A stretch of 64,000 bases of DNA from Gammaproteobacteria bacterium. GTDB taxonomy: Bacteria > Pseudomonadota > Gammaproteobacteria > Pseudomonadales > Pseudohongiellaceae. Below, piece by piece: positions 28,839-38,016 of the stretch (its first letter is position 1; every line of letters starts with the position of its first letter). The stretch spans positions 310,001 through 374,000 of the forward strand of contig JAGYKB010000001.1 of assembly GCA_018401885.1 (NCBI GenBank). Direction: 5' to 3'. The notes beneath the pieces are model-generated. The model made no database searches. It was not told the origin of the DNA and saw nothing but the letters and a program-made list of their open reading frames with translations. The position numbers were made by a program, and so were the translations under genes.

Positions 28839-30518
28839 ATGACCGATAAAGACAGCCGCAAATATTCAAAACTCGTCGTCGACGGCGTCGAACAAGCCCC
28901 CAGCCGCGCGATGCTGCGTGCCGTGGGATTCGGTGACGATGACTTCAAGAAACCACAAATAGGAATTGCATCTACATGGAGCATGGTCACGCCGTGTAAT
29001 ATGCATATCAATAAACTCGCCGAGGACGTGAACAAAGCAACCGACGCAGCAGGCGGCAAGGGCATTATTTACAGTTGTCCAACTATCTCTGATGGCATCT
29101 CTATGGGAACAGAGGGCATGAAATACTCACTAGTCTCTCGTGAGGTGATCGCCGAAAGTGTTGAGACAGTTTCAGGATGTATGGGCCATGATGGCATCAT
29201 CACGATCGGGGGCTGTGACAAAAACATGCCAGGTCTTTTGATGGGTATGTCTCGTCTAAATCGACCATCGATATTCATCTACGGCGGCACCATTCAACCA
29301 GGGCCTAACCATACCAATGTTGTATCAGTTTTCGAGGCAGTCGGTGGCCACGCAGCGGGCAAAGTCTCCGACATCGAGCTGAAAAACATCGAAGAAACCG
29401 CAATACCTGGGCCTGGCTCCTGTGGAGGGATGTATACAGCTAACACAATGGCCTCTGCTATCGAGGCCATGGGCATGAGTTTACCGAACTCCTCAGCGCA
29501 AGATGCGATTTCACCAGAGAAAAAACAAGATTGCTTGGACGCAGGCGCCGCTATCATGCACTTGGTAAAAAATGACATCAAGCCTTCGGATATTATGACC
29601 AAGTCGGCGTTCGAAAACGCGATAAAAGTAGTCATAGCTCTAGGTGGGTCGACAAATGCAGTCCTCCATTTACTTGCGATGGCGTTTTCGATGGGCGTCA
29701 ATCTCGAACTCGATGATTTTACTCGCCTTGGCAAGAAAACACCGATGGTTGCCGACCTAAAGCCAAGTGGCAAGTACTTGATGTCTGAGCTAATCAAAAT
29801 CGGCGGCATCCAACCGTTAATGAAAACCATGCTAGATGCGGGCATGCTCGACGGAAGCTGCATGACTGTTACCGGTAAAACACTCGCGGAGAATCTTGAA
29901 AACGTAAAACCCTATCCCGAGGGACAAGACATCATTCGTCCGTTCGATAACCCGATCAAAAAGGACAGTCACCTTTGTGTACTACGTGGCAACCTTGCGC
30001 CGGGTGGCGCGGTCGCTAAAATCACAGGCAAAGAAGGCGTATCATTTACGGGTAACGCGCGAGTCTATAACTCTGAAGAAGAGTGCCTTGCAGGCGTTCT
30101 CGATGGCACGGTGGTAGCAGGCGACGTACTTGTTATTCGCTACGAAGGACCGCGAGGCGCGCCGGGAATGCGTGAAATGCTGAGTCCAACGTCGGCAATT
30201 ATGGGTAAAGGCTTGGGTCAAGAAATCGCCCTTATCACTGACGGGCGTTTCTCTGGCGGCAGCCACGGCTTTGTAGTCGGTCACGTGACGCCAGAGGCAA
30301 GCGAAGGCGGACCTATAGCTATAGTCGAGACCGGCGATAAGATATCGATAGACGCCGATGCTAACACTGTTGAGCTTCATCTCAGTGACGAGGAAATTGC
30401 GGCACGTCTGGCCGAATGGCAGAAGCCCGCGCCTCGCTATACCCGAGGTGTACTTGCCAAATATGCGGCCACAGTCGCCTCTGCTTCTGAAGGCGCGGTG
30501 ACTGACAAATATCTCTAG
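28839..30518 (+). CDS. ilvD: Dihydroxy-acid dehydratase
   Basis: Iron-sulfur dehydratase of valine, isoleucine and CoA-precursor synthesis, converting dihydroxy acids to 2-keto acids. Cluster and active-site cysteines are in VTPCNMH, TIGGCDKNMPG and GPGSCGGMYTANTMA. The GGSTNAVLHL block and the end LITDGRFSGGSHGFVVGHVTPEA are family signatures. The 559-aa length is that of the short IlvD group typified by [2Fe-2S] enzymes. AAGG and a TAAGGTAACC leader precede the ATG. Two membrane-protein genes follow in the same direction, the first 12 bp away. Confidence 0.96.
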   Translation: MTDKDSRKYSKLVVDGVEQAPSRAMLRAVGFGDDDFKKPQIGIASTWSMVTPCNMHINKLAEDVNKATDAAGGKGIIYSCPTISDGISMGTEGMKYSLVSREVIAESVETVSGCMGHDGIITIGGCDKNMPGLLMGMSRLNRPSIFIYGGTIQPGPNHTNVVSVFEAVGGHAAGKVSDIELKNIEETAIPGPGSCGGMYTANTMASAIEAMGMSLPNSSAQDAISPEKKQDCLDAGAAIMHLVKNDIKPSDIMTKSAFENAIKVVIALGGSTNAVLHLLAMAFSMGVNLELDDFTRLGKKTPMVADLKPSGKYLMSELIKIGGIQPLMKTMLDAGMLDGSCMTVTGKTLAENLENVKPYPEGQDIIRPFDNPIKKDSHLCVLRGNLAPGGAVAKITGKEGVSFTGNARVYNSEEECLAGVLDGTVVAGDVLVIRYEGPRGAPGMREMLSPTSAIMGKGLGQEIALITDGRFSGGSHGFVVGHVTPEASEGGPIAIVETGDKISIDADANTVELHLSDEEIAARLAEWQKPAPRYTRGVLAKYAATVASASEGAVTDKYL

Positions 30519-30530
30519 AGGGGTATCACT

Positions 30531-31058
30531 GTGAACGCGTTATTTTTGGGCTTGGCAGAAACGATCGAAGGGGGCGCGCTGCAAGCAGGCGCCCTCTGGG
30601 CACTCAGTGACATCCCCGGTTTTCCACCGCTAATCCAAACCGTTCACATACTCGGTATCGCGGCTATTATGGGCAGCGTTGTCATGATCAACCTGCGCAT
30701 GCTTGGCCTCGCGCTTCCGAGTCAGAGCCTGCCTGAAATGAATAGGCGTCTAATGCCGTGGCTATGGTGGGCTCTCTTGGCTAACGTCGTCTCAGGAGGC
30801 TTTTTCCTCTTCGCGCGCCCCTTTCGCTATTTCGACAATCCGGTCTTCCTATGGAAACTTGCCTTTCTAGTTCCAGCGATTATCGTTAGCTATTTAGTCT
30901 ATGTCGTTAGCGTTCGTAGCGAAGATAGTTGGTCACGCACGGCCGCGAGGCGCGTAAGCTGCAAGATTGCAGCGTTGCTCTCACTAGGATTATGGATAAT
31001 GACTGCGATGGCAGGACGTTGGATCGCTTATGCAGAGTACCTTTACTATCCGGCATAG
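30531..31058 (+). CDS. DUF6644-like integral membrane protein, copy 1
   Basis: Small polytopic membrane protein with four or five hydrophobic segments. The central block PLIQTVHILGIAAIMGSVVMINLRMLG and the later LLANVVSGGFFLFARP and NPVFLWKLAFL match the pattern of the DUF6644 family. A His in QTVHILG and one Arg in NLRML are likely the conserved polar residues. It starts with GTG after AGGGG and lies 12 bp after ilvD. Function unknown; such proteins recur near haem/copper and PQQ proteins in marine Gammaproteobacteria. Confidence 0.75.
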   Translation: MNALFLGLAETIEGGALQAGALWALSDIPGFPPLIQTVHILGIAAIMGSVVMINLRMLGLALPSQSLPEMNRRLMPWLWWALLANVVSGGFFLFARPFRYFDNPVFLWKLAFLVPAIIVSYLVYVVSVRSEDSWSRTAARRVSCKIAALLSLGLWIMTAMAGRWIAYAEYLYYPA

Positions 31059-31138
31059 AATAGGCATCCGCGCTAATTAGAAGCGAAGAGCGGGCCGCCA
31101 TCGCGGTTACTGGCTATCCCTGATAACCAAGCATTGAG

Positions 31139-31648
31139 ATGAACACTATGTTAGAGGAAGTTTTAAACGCCCCTTTTTGGATAGACATTGAGAACTGGCC
31201 ACTCTCGTGGGAAATCGGTGGTACCTCATGGTTTCCCTTTCTCGAATCGATTCATGTTATCGCCGCGGCACTGCTTGTCGGAGCGATAGCGACTATAGAC
31301 CTGCGCTTACTTGGTTTTGCCGCCGTACGCTACCCGATTTCGACACTCAATCGGGAGATCCTACCTTGGGTATGGGGCGCATTCGTTATTGCGGCGGCAA
31401 CTGGGTTCGGCATGTTTATCACCCGAGCGGCTTCTCATGTTATAAACCCTGCGTTCCAATGGAAATTCTTTCTGCTCGCGCTCGCGGGAGCAAATATGAT
31501 ACACCTGCATAAAGGACTTGCACGGCAACTACAGGCGAGTAACGAACGCAGCGATCCGGGGTTAAGGCTTCGAATATCGGGACTTACCTCGCTGCTTCTT
31601 TGGAGCGGAGTCATGCTCGCAGGTCGCTGGATCGGCCATATAGTTTAG
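31139..31648 (+). CDS. DUF6644-like integral membrane protein, copy 2
   Basis: A second member of the same membrane family as the preceding gene: FPFLESIHVIAAALLVGAIATIDLRLLG and NPAFQWKFFLLALAGANMIHLHKG align directly with it. Four or five membrane spans, 169 aa. The pair looks like a diverged tandem duplication and could act as a heterodimer. The first ATG has a weak ribosome binding site; the second ATG three codons on is an alternative start. Function unknown. Confidence 0.78.
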   Translation: MNTMLEEVLNAPFWIDIENWPLSWEIGGTSWFPFLESIHVIAAALLVGAIATIDLRLLGFAAVRYPISTLNREILPWVWGAFVIAAATGFGMFITRAASHVINPAFQWKFFLLALAGANMIHLHKGLARQLQASNERSDPGLRLRISGLTSLLLWSGVMLAGRWIGHIV

Positions 31649-31720
31649 AGAGTATAGCGACGGCTTCCGTACACAGTCGCTGCTGAAAACCACTATCCTT
31701 AAGAGAGAAAGGAAACAGGG

Positions 31721-32824
31721 ATGAAGCGACTGTTAATCTGCGCAGACGGCACGTGGGGATCTCCTGAAACAAAACACCCAACCAATGTTGTACTCCTAAC
31801 ACGAGCAATCGCTTCTTTCGGCTATAAGCACGCATCAGTCTCCCCCTCTGCGCAAGGCGAACGCGTCGAACAGATCGTGTTCTATGACTGGGGACTCGGC
31901 GCTGAAGCGGATAAATATCTGAGCGCGGTTACTGGCGCTGGAATCGATAAAAACATCCAAGACTGCTACCGGTTTTTAGTTCATAACTACGAGAAGGACG
32001 ACGAGCTGTTTTTTTTCGGATTCAGTCGTGGAGCCTACACCGTGCGCTCGCTGGCGGGTCTGGTACGCAACACTGGCATAGTAAAATCACTCCATGCCGA
32101 CCGGACACCTCAGGCCTATTCGATGTATCGACGCCGAGGAAAATCTGCGACACCAAATTCCTTGACTGCTGTGAATTTCCGCCGCCTATACAGCCATTCC
32201 GACCGCATTCCGATCAGCTTTATTGGCGTATGGGATACAGTAGGCTCGTTGGGTATACCCGCGCCGTTCTGGGGATCACTCAATAAGCGTAGCTTCCTCT
32301 TTCACGATACCGCCCTCAGCAGTAGCGTAAATACCGCACGTCACGCACTCGCACTCGATGAATACCGGAGCGACTTTGTTCCATGTCTCTGGCAATCTAA
32401 AACAGGTGTCAACCTAAAACAATGGTGGTTTGTAGGCAGTCATAGCGATGTTGGCGGCGGAAAGGCAGAAACTGCACTTAGTGACACACCACTTGCGTGG
32501 CTTGCAGCCGAGGCAGAAACCAAAGGCCTTCGGCTCAACCCCGAATCTGATTTAGTAAAACTCATTACCGATAATGCTTATAACGCTAGCAACACTGATA
32601 ACAGCGACACCCCAAAACGCATCAGTGCTAGGATTCACAACTCTGCACGCGGACTTTTTGCCGCAAGACCAAGGACTACCAGAGAACTAAGCGGCTCCGT
32701 CCATGCGAGCGTAAAGGACTACTGGGAAGACGATGTTGCAAACTATCGAAAAACCGGACGAACTCTCAGTAAACACCTCGAAACTGTCGGAGGCGACTGG
32801 GCGCGTGTTCGTATTGATAACTGA
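31721..32824 (+). CDS. DUF2235 family alpha/beta hydrolase
   Basis: Predicted serine esterase or phospholipase of the DUF2235 family, which includes the Tle1 type VI secretion lipases. CADGTW opens the fold at residues 7-12, the nucleophile elbow GFSRGA lies at residues 100-105, and Asp in GVWDTVGSLG and His in VGSHSDVGGG complete the triad. There is no signal peptide or membrane segment, and no VgrG, PAAR or other type VI gene lies in the window, so it is not evidently an effector. AAGGA precedes the ATG. A gene of unknown function follows by 30 bp. Confidence 0.85.
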   Translation: MKRLLICADGTWGSPETKHPTNVVLLTRAIASFGYKHASVSPSAQGERVEQIVFYDWGLGAEADKYLSAVTGAGIDKNIQDCYRFLVHNYEKDDELFFFGFSRGAYTVRSLAGLVRNTGIVKSLHADRTPQAYSMYRRRGKSATPNSLTAVNFRRLYSHSDRIPISFIGVWDTVGSLGIPAPFWGSLNKRSFLFHDTALSSSVNTARHALALDEYRSDFVPCLWQSKTGVNLKQWWFVGSHSDVGGGKAETALSDTPLAWLAAEAETKGLRLNPESDLVKLITDNAYNASNTDNSDTPKRISARIHNSARGLFAARPRTTRELSGSVHASVKDYWEDDVANYRKTGRTLSKHLETVGGDWARVRIDN

Positions 32825-32854
32825 AAAAGAGAATCCTCTGCAGGGACAACTGAA

Positions 32855-33499
32855 TTGAATCAATCACGACTAGAGATCGCACAGAGATGGTTCCTGAACC
32901 GTTATCCCGGTGGCTTCGCCCATCCCGAACTCGCATTAATCGGCAAGAAACATCGCTTGGATAAAATGCAGGATTTCGTGAATAACAATTTCACTCAAAA
33001 AAAATTTCGTGCCACCGATGAATTACTCGCCGACTGGGTGAAGCTTGTTAGCCGAGCGTCATTGGTATCTATTTTTGAAAAACCAAAATTCCGCGACCTA
33101 GTGAATGATCTATCACCAAAAGAAAAGAATCGCATTGCTGCCGGTCTAAAGGCCCAGCTTCATGGCGATCAGCAGAAGGGTTTTGAGCAGATATTACAGG
33201 TATTGCAGTGCTATAAATTTGCCAAATGGTCGATCATTAGTCTCGCTCCAGTCTATGCAAGCCCGCAAGAGGAAGTCTTTGTAAAACCGACTACCGCAAA
33301 AGGCATCATCAGTTTCTTGGAGCTCGACAATCTCGTGTATCGCCCTCAACCGAGTTGGGCATTCTATTGCGAATTCAGACGTCAGATCGCGCACATGCGC
33401 GCATTGGTTGACCCTTGCATTGCACCTAACAATCTCGCCTTCACCGGCTTTTTGATGCTTTCGCTACAGGCCACGGCGGATCTGGCTAGCATTCGCTAG
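32855..33499 (+). CDS. Conserved hypothetical protein next to DUF2235 gene
   Basis: Cytosolic, basic 214-aa protein with no signal peptide and no membrane segment. The opening RWFLNRYPGGFAHPELALIGKKHRLDKMQDFVN and the later DNLVYRPQPSWAFYCEF have a conserved look, but I cannot place them in a named family. TTG start with CAGGGA upstream. Close spacing to the DUF2235 gene suggests a functional pair. It does not resemble known Tle1 immunity proteins, which are usually exported. Confidence 0.6.
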   Translation: MNQSRLEIAQRWFLNRYPGGFAHPELALIGKKHRLDKMQDFVNNNFTQKKFRATDELLADWVKLVSRASLVSIFEKPKFRDLVNDLSPKEKNRIAAGLKAQLHGDQQKGFEQILQVLQCYKFAKWSIISLAPVYASPQEEVFVKPTTAKGIISFLELDNLVYRPQPSWAFYCEFRRQIAHMRALVDPCIAPNNLAFTGFLMLSLQATADLASIR

Positions 33500-33673
33500 A
33501 GACGACTCTTCATGGCGATAACCCCGTGGAGACTCAATCTTGAGGTGACACCCCCTTCAATGCCCTTCCTCCTTCTGCCTTCTGGAATGAACAATAATTT
33601 TTATTATCTAAGGATTGCACACCCGCGTGACGATGCTATGCTCACGTAATAATAATAGAAAGCGAGAGTAGCT

Positions 33674-34600
33674 ATGGTTTTCTCATCACTATTCGATAAC
33701 GCTCAGCAGCCGCGTCATCAATCTGCGTACAAGCTTGCATCCGCGATATCGACCGAATCTAGTCAACCCCAACCTTGCGATTTTGGCTCTCGTTTCTCAT
33801 TGCACTACATAACTAGATGGCTCTGGCCTCTCTTAGTTTTGAATCTATTTCTGGTCAGTGATGGGCTGGCTGAGGATGCGGGAAATCTCTACAACACCAA
33901 CTTCGATATTAATGCGGGCCGAAGCTATTTCGAGAAGCAGTGCTCTCGCTGCCACGGGTTTGACGCCCGCGGCAACGATGAGGTTGGCGCACCGAATCTC
34001 ACAGGACGATTAACGCGAGCGAGCAGTAGCGCTGGCATCTATACAATTCTACGAGAAGGAATTAGCGGTACTGCGATGATGGCGGTCGATCCACAGGTGC
34101 CGGACTCACAGCTCTGGCAGCTAGCTGCCTATATAGAGTCTCTCAGCCGCGAGTCTGCTAGCATCGCCGTAAGAGGATCAGCCGAGGTAGGCAGGGCTCT
34201 TTTTAATGAGGTCGGTGAATGCCTTGATTGTCATATGCTTAACGGCAAAGGTGGCAGACTCGGCCCAGATTTAAGCAACATTGGCAGCGACCTCAGCCCT
34301 GATGAACTTACGCTCGCGTTAATCGACCCTAGTGAGAAAGTGGCACCGCGCTGGTGGTCGCTCACGCTGGAGGACAAAAACGGCGTGAGCCGAAGCGGCC
34401 TGCGCATGAACGAAGATAGTTTTTCTGTAAGAATTATGGATGCTGATTCTCAGCTCTGGTCCTATCCTCGCTCTGCCCTGCGCCGCGTTGTCCGCAGCGA
34501 AGAATCTACTATGCCAAGTTACGCCGCGAGGTTTAGTGACACACAGATTGATGACCTTGTCGCCTTTCTTTATTCACTTAGGCCGGAGACTACACCATGA
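33674..34600 (+). CDS. Secreted dihaem cytochrome c
   Basis: Two haem c sites, CSRCH (Cys90-His94) and CLDCH (Cys183-His187), each with a downstream Met candidate (GTAMMAVD; EESTMPSYA). A hydrophobic segment at about residues 49-65 acts as signal peptide or anchor, preceded by an unusually long 45-residue head, so the true start may be further in. The stop overlaps the start of the PQQ dehydrogenase (ATGA). I infer that it is the electron acceptor of that enzyme, which lacks its own cytochrome domain. The long head is the only oddity. Confidence 0.85.
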   Translation: MVFSSLFDNAQQPRHQSAYKLASAISTESSQPQPCDFGSRFSLHYITRWLWPLLVLNLFLVSDGLAEDAGNLYNTNFDINAGRSYFEKQCSRCHGFDARGNDEVGAPNLTGRLTRASSSAGIYTILREGISGTAMMAVDPQVPDSQLWQLAAYIESLSRESASIAVRGSAEVGRALFNEVGECLDCHMLNGKGGRLGPDLSNIGSDLSPDELTLALIDPSEKVAPRWWSLTLEDKNGVSRSGLRMNEDSFSVRIMDADSQLWSYPRSALRRVVRSEESTMPSYAARFSDTQIDDLVAFLYSLRPETTP

Positions 34601-36315
34601 ATCAGCAACAAGATGTAAGACTCACACCCACACCGAAAGTGTCTGGTACACGCAGTGGCAGACGCTTGATTGGGTTCGAGAGCGCTCTGTTTTTCATTCT
34701 CTTGTTCTGTACGATTTCAGCGCAGGCACAGCAGGTGGCTGAAGAAACCTTCGCGACCGTCATCACACCCGCTTTTGACACCATTACTTGGGAACGCCTT
34801 GTTGCAGCCGATGAAGAACCGCAAAACTGGTTAAGTTATTCAGGCACTCACTCCTCACAGCGATACAGCAAGCTCGACTCGATAAATCGCAGCAACGTTG
34901 GCCAACTCGAAATGAAATGGGCTTATCAAATACCCGTAATTGATCGCGCGGAAACTGTTCCGCTCGTGGTTGACGGCATAATGTTTATCACCGAAGCACC
35001 GAGCAATGTGGTTGCTGTCGATGCCCGAACTGGGCGCGAATATTGGCGTTTTGATTATCAGATTCCTGAAGATATTCGCATCTGTTGCGGCCGCAATAAT
35101 CGGGGCGTGGCTATTCTTGGCGAAACTCTATTCATGAGCACTCTGGACGCCCATTTAGTTGCGATCGACGCCCGCACGGGCAACCTGCTATGGGATGTAG
35201 AAGTCGCCGACTACAAGGCAGGCTATTCGAAGACGGCTGCGCCCTTAATTGTAAAAGACAAAGTCGTTACAGGTATCGCTGGCGGGGAATATGGGATTCG
35301 CGGCTTCATTGACGCCTACGATGCCGAAACCGGCGAACTTGCTTGGCGTACCTATGCGATTCCAGGCGAGGGCGAACCCGGAAACGAAACGTGGTCTGAC
35401 GATTCGTGGAAGACTGGCGGAGCGGCTACGTGGCTCACCGGATCGTATGATGCCGATCTCAATTTAATTTACTGGGGTACGGGCAACCCCGGCCCCGATT
35501 GGAATGGCGATGTCAGGCTCGGCGACAACCTTTACTCAGACTCGGTCCTCGCTCTCAACGGTGATACCGGTGCGATAGATTGGCATTTTCAATTTACACC
35601 GCACGACGTGCATGACTACGACTCAATCCAAATACCTATACTCGCCGACATAGAGATCGATGGCCGGACTCGCAACGCGATGCTGTGGGCAAATCGTAAT
35701 GGTTTCTACTACACGCTCGACCGCCAAACCGGCGAGTTCATTAAAGGCAAAGCCTATGCAACTCAAACTTGGGCACAGGGGCTCGACGCAGCTGGGCGCC
35801 CCATCCGAGTGCCAGGCATGGCGCCGTCCTACGAAGGCACGCTGGTCGCGCCCCCCATCGTCGGTGCAACGAATTGGTATTCGCCAGCTTTCTCACAGCA
35901 AACTGGACTTTTTTATGTGACTGCGTTTGACGGCGAACAGGAGTTTTTTAAACGCGACCAAGACTATGAAGAGGGCGAAAGCTTTACCGGCGGGGTTGGC
36001 CGTTATCTGAAACCTATGGACGCATTCCACAGTGCGATTCGCGCCATAGATCCTACGACCGCCGAAATCGTCTGGGAATTCCCAATCATGCCACGCTCAT
36101 CGGCAGGAATATCAACAAACGCCGGTGGCCTGCTGTTTAGTGGCAGTGCCGACGGCTACTTTTACGCACTCGATGCGGCAACCGGCGATGAACTATGGCA
36201 CACCTCTCTTGGCGCGAGGGTGCATGCTGCGCCGATGACTTTTGCCGTCGACGGTGAGCAATTTGTCACTATAGCCTCGGGCAATGTAGTGTTCACCTTT
36301 GGCTTGCCAGAGTAA
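34597..36315 (+). CDS. PQQ-dependent dehydrogenase (quinoprotein)
   Basis: Periplasmic eight-bladed propeller oxidoreductase of the methanol/ethanol/membrane-independent PQQ family. A signal-like hydrophobic stretch at about residues 27-43 precedes the mature start. The vicinal disulfide RICCGRNN, the WNGDVRLGDNLY block, HDVHDYDSIQIP and FSGSADGYFYALDAATGDELW repeats are typical. Domain ends at 572 aa with no C-terminal haem domain. The substrate is not predictable from sequence. Overlap with the cytochrome gene implies translational coupling. Confidence 0.9.
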   Translation: MNQQQDVRLTPTPKVSGTRSGRRLIGFESALFFILLFCTISAQAQQVAEETFATVITPAFDTITWERLVAADEEPQNWLSYSGTHSSQRYSKLDSINRSNVGQLEMKWAYQIPVIDRAETVPLVVDGIMFITEAPSNVVAVDARTGREYWRFDYQIPEDIRICCGRNNRGVAILGETLFMSTLDAHLVAIDARTGNLLWDVEVADYKAGYSKTAAPLIVKDKVVTGIAGGEYGIRGFIDAYDAETGELAWRTYAIPGEGEPGNETWSDDSWKTGGAATWLTGSYDADLNLIYWGTGNPGPDWNGDVRLGDNLYSDSVLALNGDTGAIDWHFQFTPHDVHDYDSIQIPILADIEIDGRTRNAMLWANRNGFYYTLDRQTGEFIKGKAYATQTWAQGLDAAGRPIRVPGMAPSYEGTLVAPPIVGATNWYSPAFSQQTGLFYVTAFDGEQEFFKRDQDYEEGESFTGGVGRYLKPMDAFHSAIRAIDPTTAEIVWEFPIMPRSSAGISTNAGGLLFSGSADGYFYALDAATGDELWHTSLGARVHAAPMTFAVDGEQFVTIASGNVVFTFGLPE

Positions 36316-36330
36316 GTTGGCGATACTCGG

Positions 36331-37206
36331 TTAGACGAAAGGACGAACCAGTTCTTCACTGACATCCCAGAGGCGCTCGGCGTCGGCGTCAGTTGCATGC
36401 GCCGCGATTTTAACCTTGCGCCGCTTATAAAAATAATTGCCATCGGCATTCACGCTCGCGGAATCGTCCGAGCTCGCCAACCAAATAAATGTGTCTGCAC
36501 CCTTTTCTACGCTCACCATAAAGGGGTAAATGACTACACCAATTGTCCTAGCGAGCAGCCCCCCTTTACGCCATATCGGAGTCCTGACTGCGCCTGGATG
36601 AAACGAACTGCTGACAATATTGTGGTTTCCAACCCTCCGCTGCAACTCACGCGCGGTCAGCAGATTCATTAGCTTAGACCGCCCGTAGGCGGTTAGCGTT
36701 TTATACCCGTTATTCAGTCCAAGGTCGTCAAAATCGAGCGGGCTATTTTCGTGCCCATACGAACTCGTGAATACAACTCTGGCCAAGCCACTGGTTGAAG
36801 CACGTTCTAGCGCCGGCATCAATTTCTTAGTGAGCAAGAATCCAGATAGGTGGTTCGTCACAAAAGTCGTCTCAAAGCCTTCCCGGGTCTCGGTACGTCG
36901 CCCGTTCGCCGAGCCGGCGTTATTGCAAAGCACATCGATTTTCAGAAAGTCCTCTAGCAGTTGATCTGCCAAAGCGCTGACTTCTTCGAGTGAGCTAATA
37001 TCGGCGACGTACAGACGCCCCTGATCATTCCCCGTCTCTTGTTCTATATTGGCGAGCGCGGCGTCTCCTTTCTCTTTGCTTCGACAAATAAGCACGACCC
37101 GCGCGCCCCTTGCCGCGAAGTTCCGAGAAGCTTCGAAGCCTATGCCGCTGTTCGCGCCAGTTACCACATAGACTTTACCTGACAGGTCTTGATCTAACTT
37201 TGCCAT
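36331..37206 (-). CDS. Short-chain dehydrogenase (retinol dehydrogenase-like)
   Basis: NAD(P)-dependent SDR with GANSGIGFE for cofactor binding near the N-terminus, CNNAGS, and the catalytic Ser (FTSSYG) plus YGRSK. The SDR C-terminal part (NIVSSSFHPGAVRTPIW) resembles the WW-oxidoreductase/retinol dehydrogenase branch. I start at MAKLDQ, with AAGGA upstream, 291 aa. It is convergent with the PQQ dehydrogenase gene and divergent from the HD-domain gene. Substrate unknown. Confidence 0.85.
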   Translation of the reverse strand: MAKLDQDLSGKVYVVTGANSGIGFEASRNFAARGARVVLICRSKEKGDAALANIEQETGNDQGRLYVADISSLEEVSALADQLLEDFLKIDVLCNNAGSANGRRTETREGFETTFVTNHLSGFLLTKKLMPALERASTSGLARVVFTSSYGHENSPLDFDDLGLNNGYKTLTAYGRSKLMNLLTARELQRRVGNHNIVSSSFHPGAVRTPIWRKGGLLARTIGVVIYPFMVSVEKGADTFIWLASSDDSASVNADGNYFYKRRKVKIAAHATDADAERLWDVSEELVRPFV

Positions 37207-37356
37207 ACCGTATTTCCTTTCTACTCGATTCCGGAGCTGAAGCACTCTCTGCAATAGTCAACCTTCGCCAGACAGCGCTTGAACTCAGCCGCCCTTAAGG
37301 CTATTTTCCATTAACCGAAAAGGCACATCAAACACAGCACAGGGTCGGATAAAGTC

Positions 37357-37953
37357 ATGAACGCTAAAACTTCAACAAATGCTCAGCACAGTGGCGAGCG
37401 CCAGGCTACCTTTACTCGCTTCGATGAGTGCAGCAAACAAGACGCTGAAATTATTCTCGAGAATTATACGCAATTCGCACAAGAAATACCGACGCGAGTC
37501 CTAGACCATCTGCGTTTACTCGACGGCGATTTTGGCGGATTCAATGTTGATCGCCTTCAACACAGCCTGCAAACCGCCACACGTGCGTTACGTGATGGCC
37601 GAGATGAGGAATACGTGGTTTGCGCTCTGCTTCATGACATTGGCGATACACTTGGTACGTATGATCACGGCGGGCTCGCGGCGGCGATTCTCAAACCGTT
37701 TATAAGCGAGGCTAATCATTGGATGCTTCAGAATCACCCTATCTTCCAAGGCTATTACTACTTCGAACATCTTGGTGGCAACAAAGATGCACGTGAAAAA
37801 TTTGCCGACCACCCTCATTACGAGCACACCAAGGAATTTGTCGAGCTGTACGATATGCCCGCTTTCGACGCCAAATATGACAGCTTGCCTCTCGAGCACT
37901 TCGAGCCGCTCGTCAGACGCGTAATGAGCAAAAATGTCGATGTCGCAGGCTAA
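37357..37953 (+). CDS. HD-domain protein, PhnZ/TmpB-like
   Basis: Small HD-domain protein with a likely dinuclear metal site. Ligands are in RLQHSLQT, LLHDIGDTLG, YDHGGL and QNHPIFQ; the C-terminal part ends SLPLEHFEPLVRRV. This pattern resembles mixed-valence diiron oxygenases such as PhnZ and TmpB that break carbon-phosphorus bonds, but no phosphonate gene (PhnY/TmpA-type hydroxylase) is adjacent. I therefore call the family, not the substrate. 198 aa. Confidence 0.7.
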   Translation: MNAKTSTNAQHSGERQATFTRFDECSKQDAEIILENYTQFAQEIPTRVLDHLRLLDGDFGGFNVDRLQHSLQTATRALRDGRDEEYVVCALLHDIGDTLGTYDHGGLAAAILKPFISEANHWMLQNHPIFQGYYYFEHLGGNKDAREKFADHPHYEHTKEFVELYDMPAFDAKYDSLPLEHFEPLVRRVMSKNVDVAG

Positions 37954-38016
37954 CCCATTCCAGCGGTAACACGGCTCTGAATAAACTCTACTAATTACAA
38001 TTCAATCGAGTACCTC

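Noticed and set aside
31721-32824. DUF2235 protein as a type VI effector
   Set aside because: No VgrG, PAAR, Hcp or immunity-like lipoprotein in the window.
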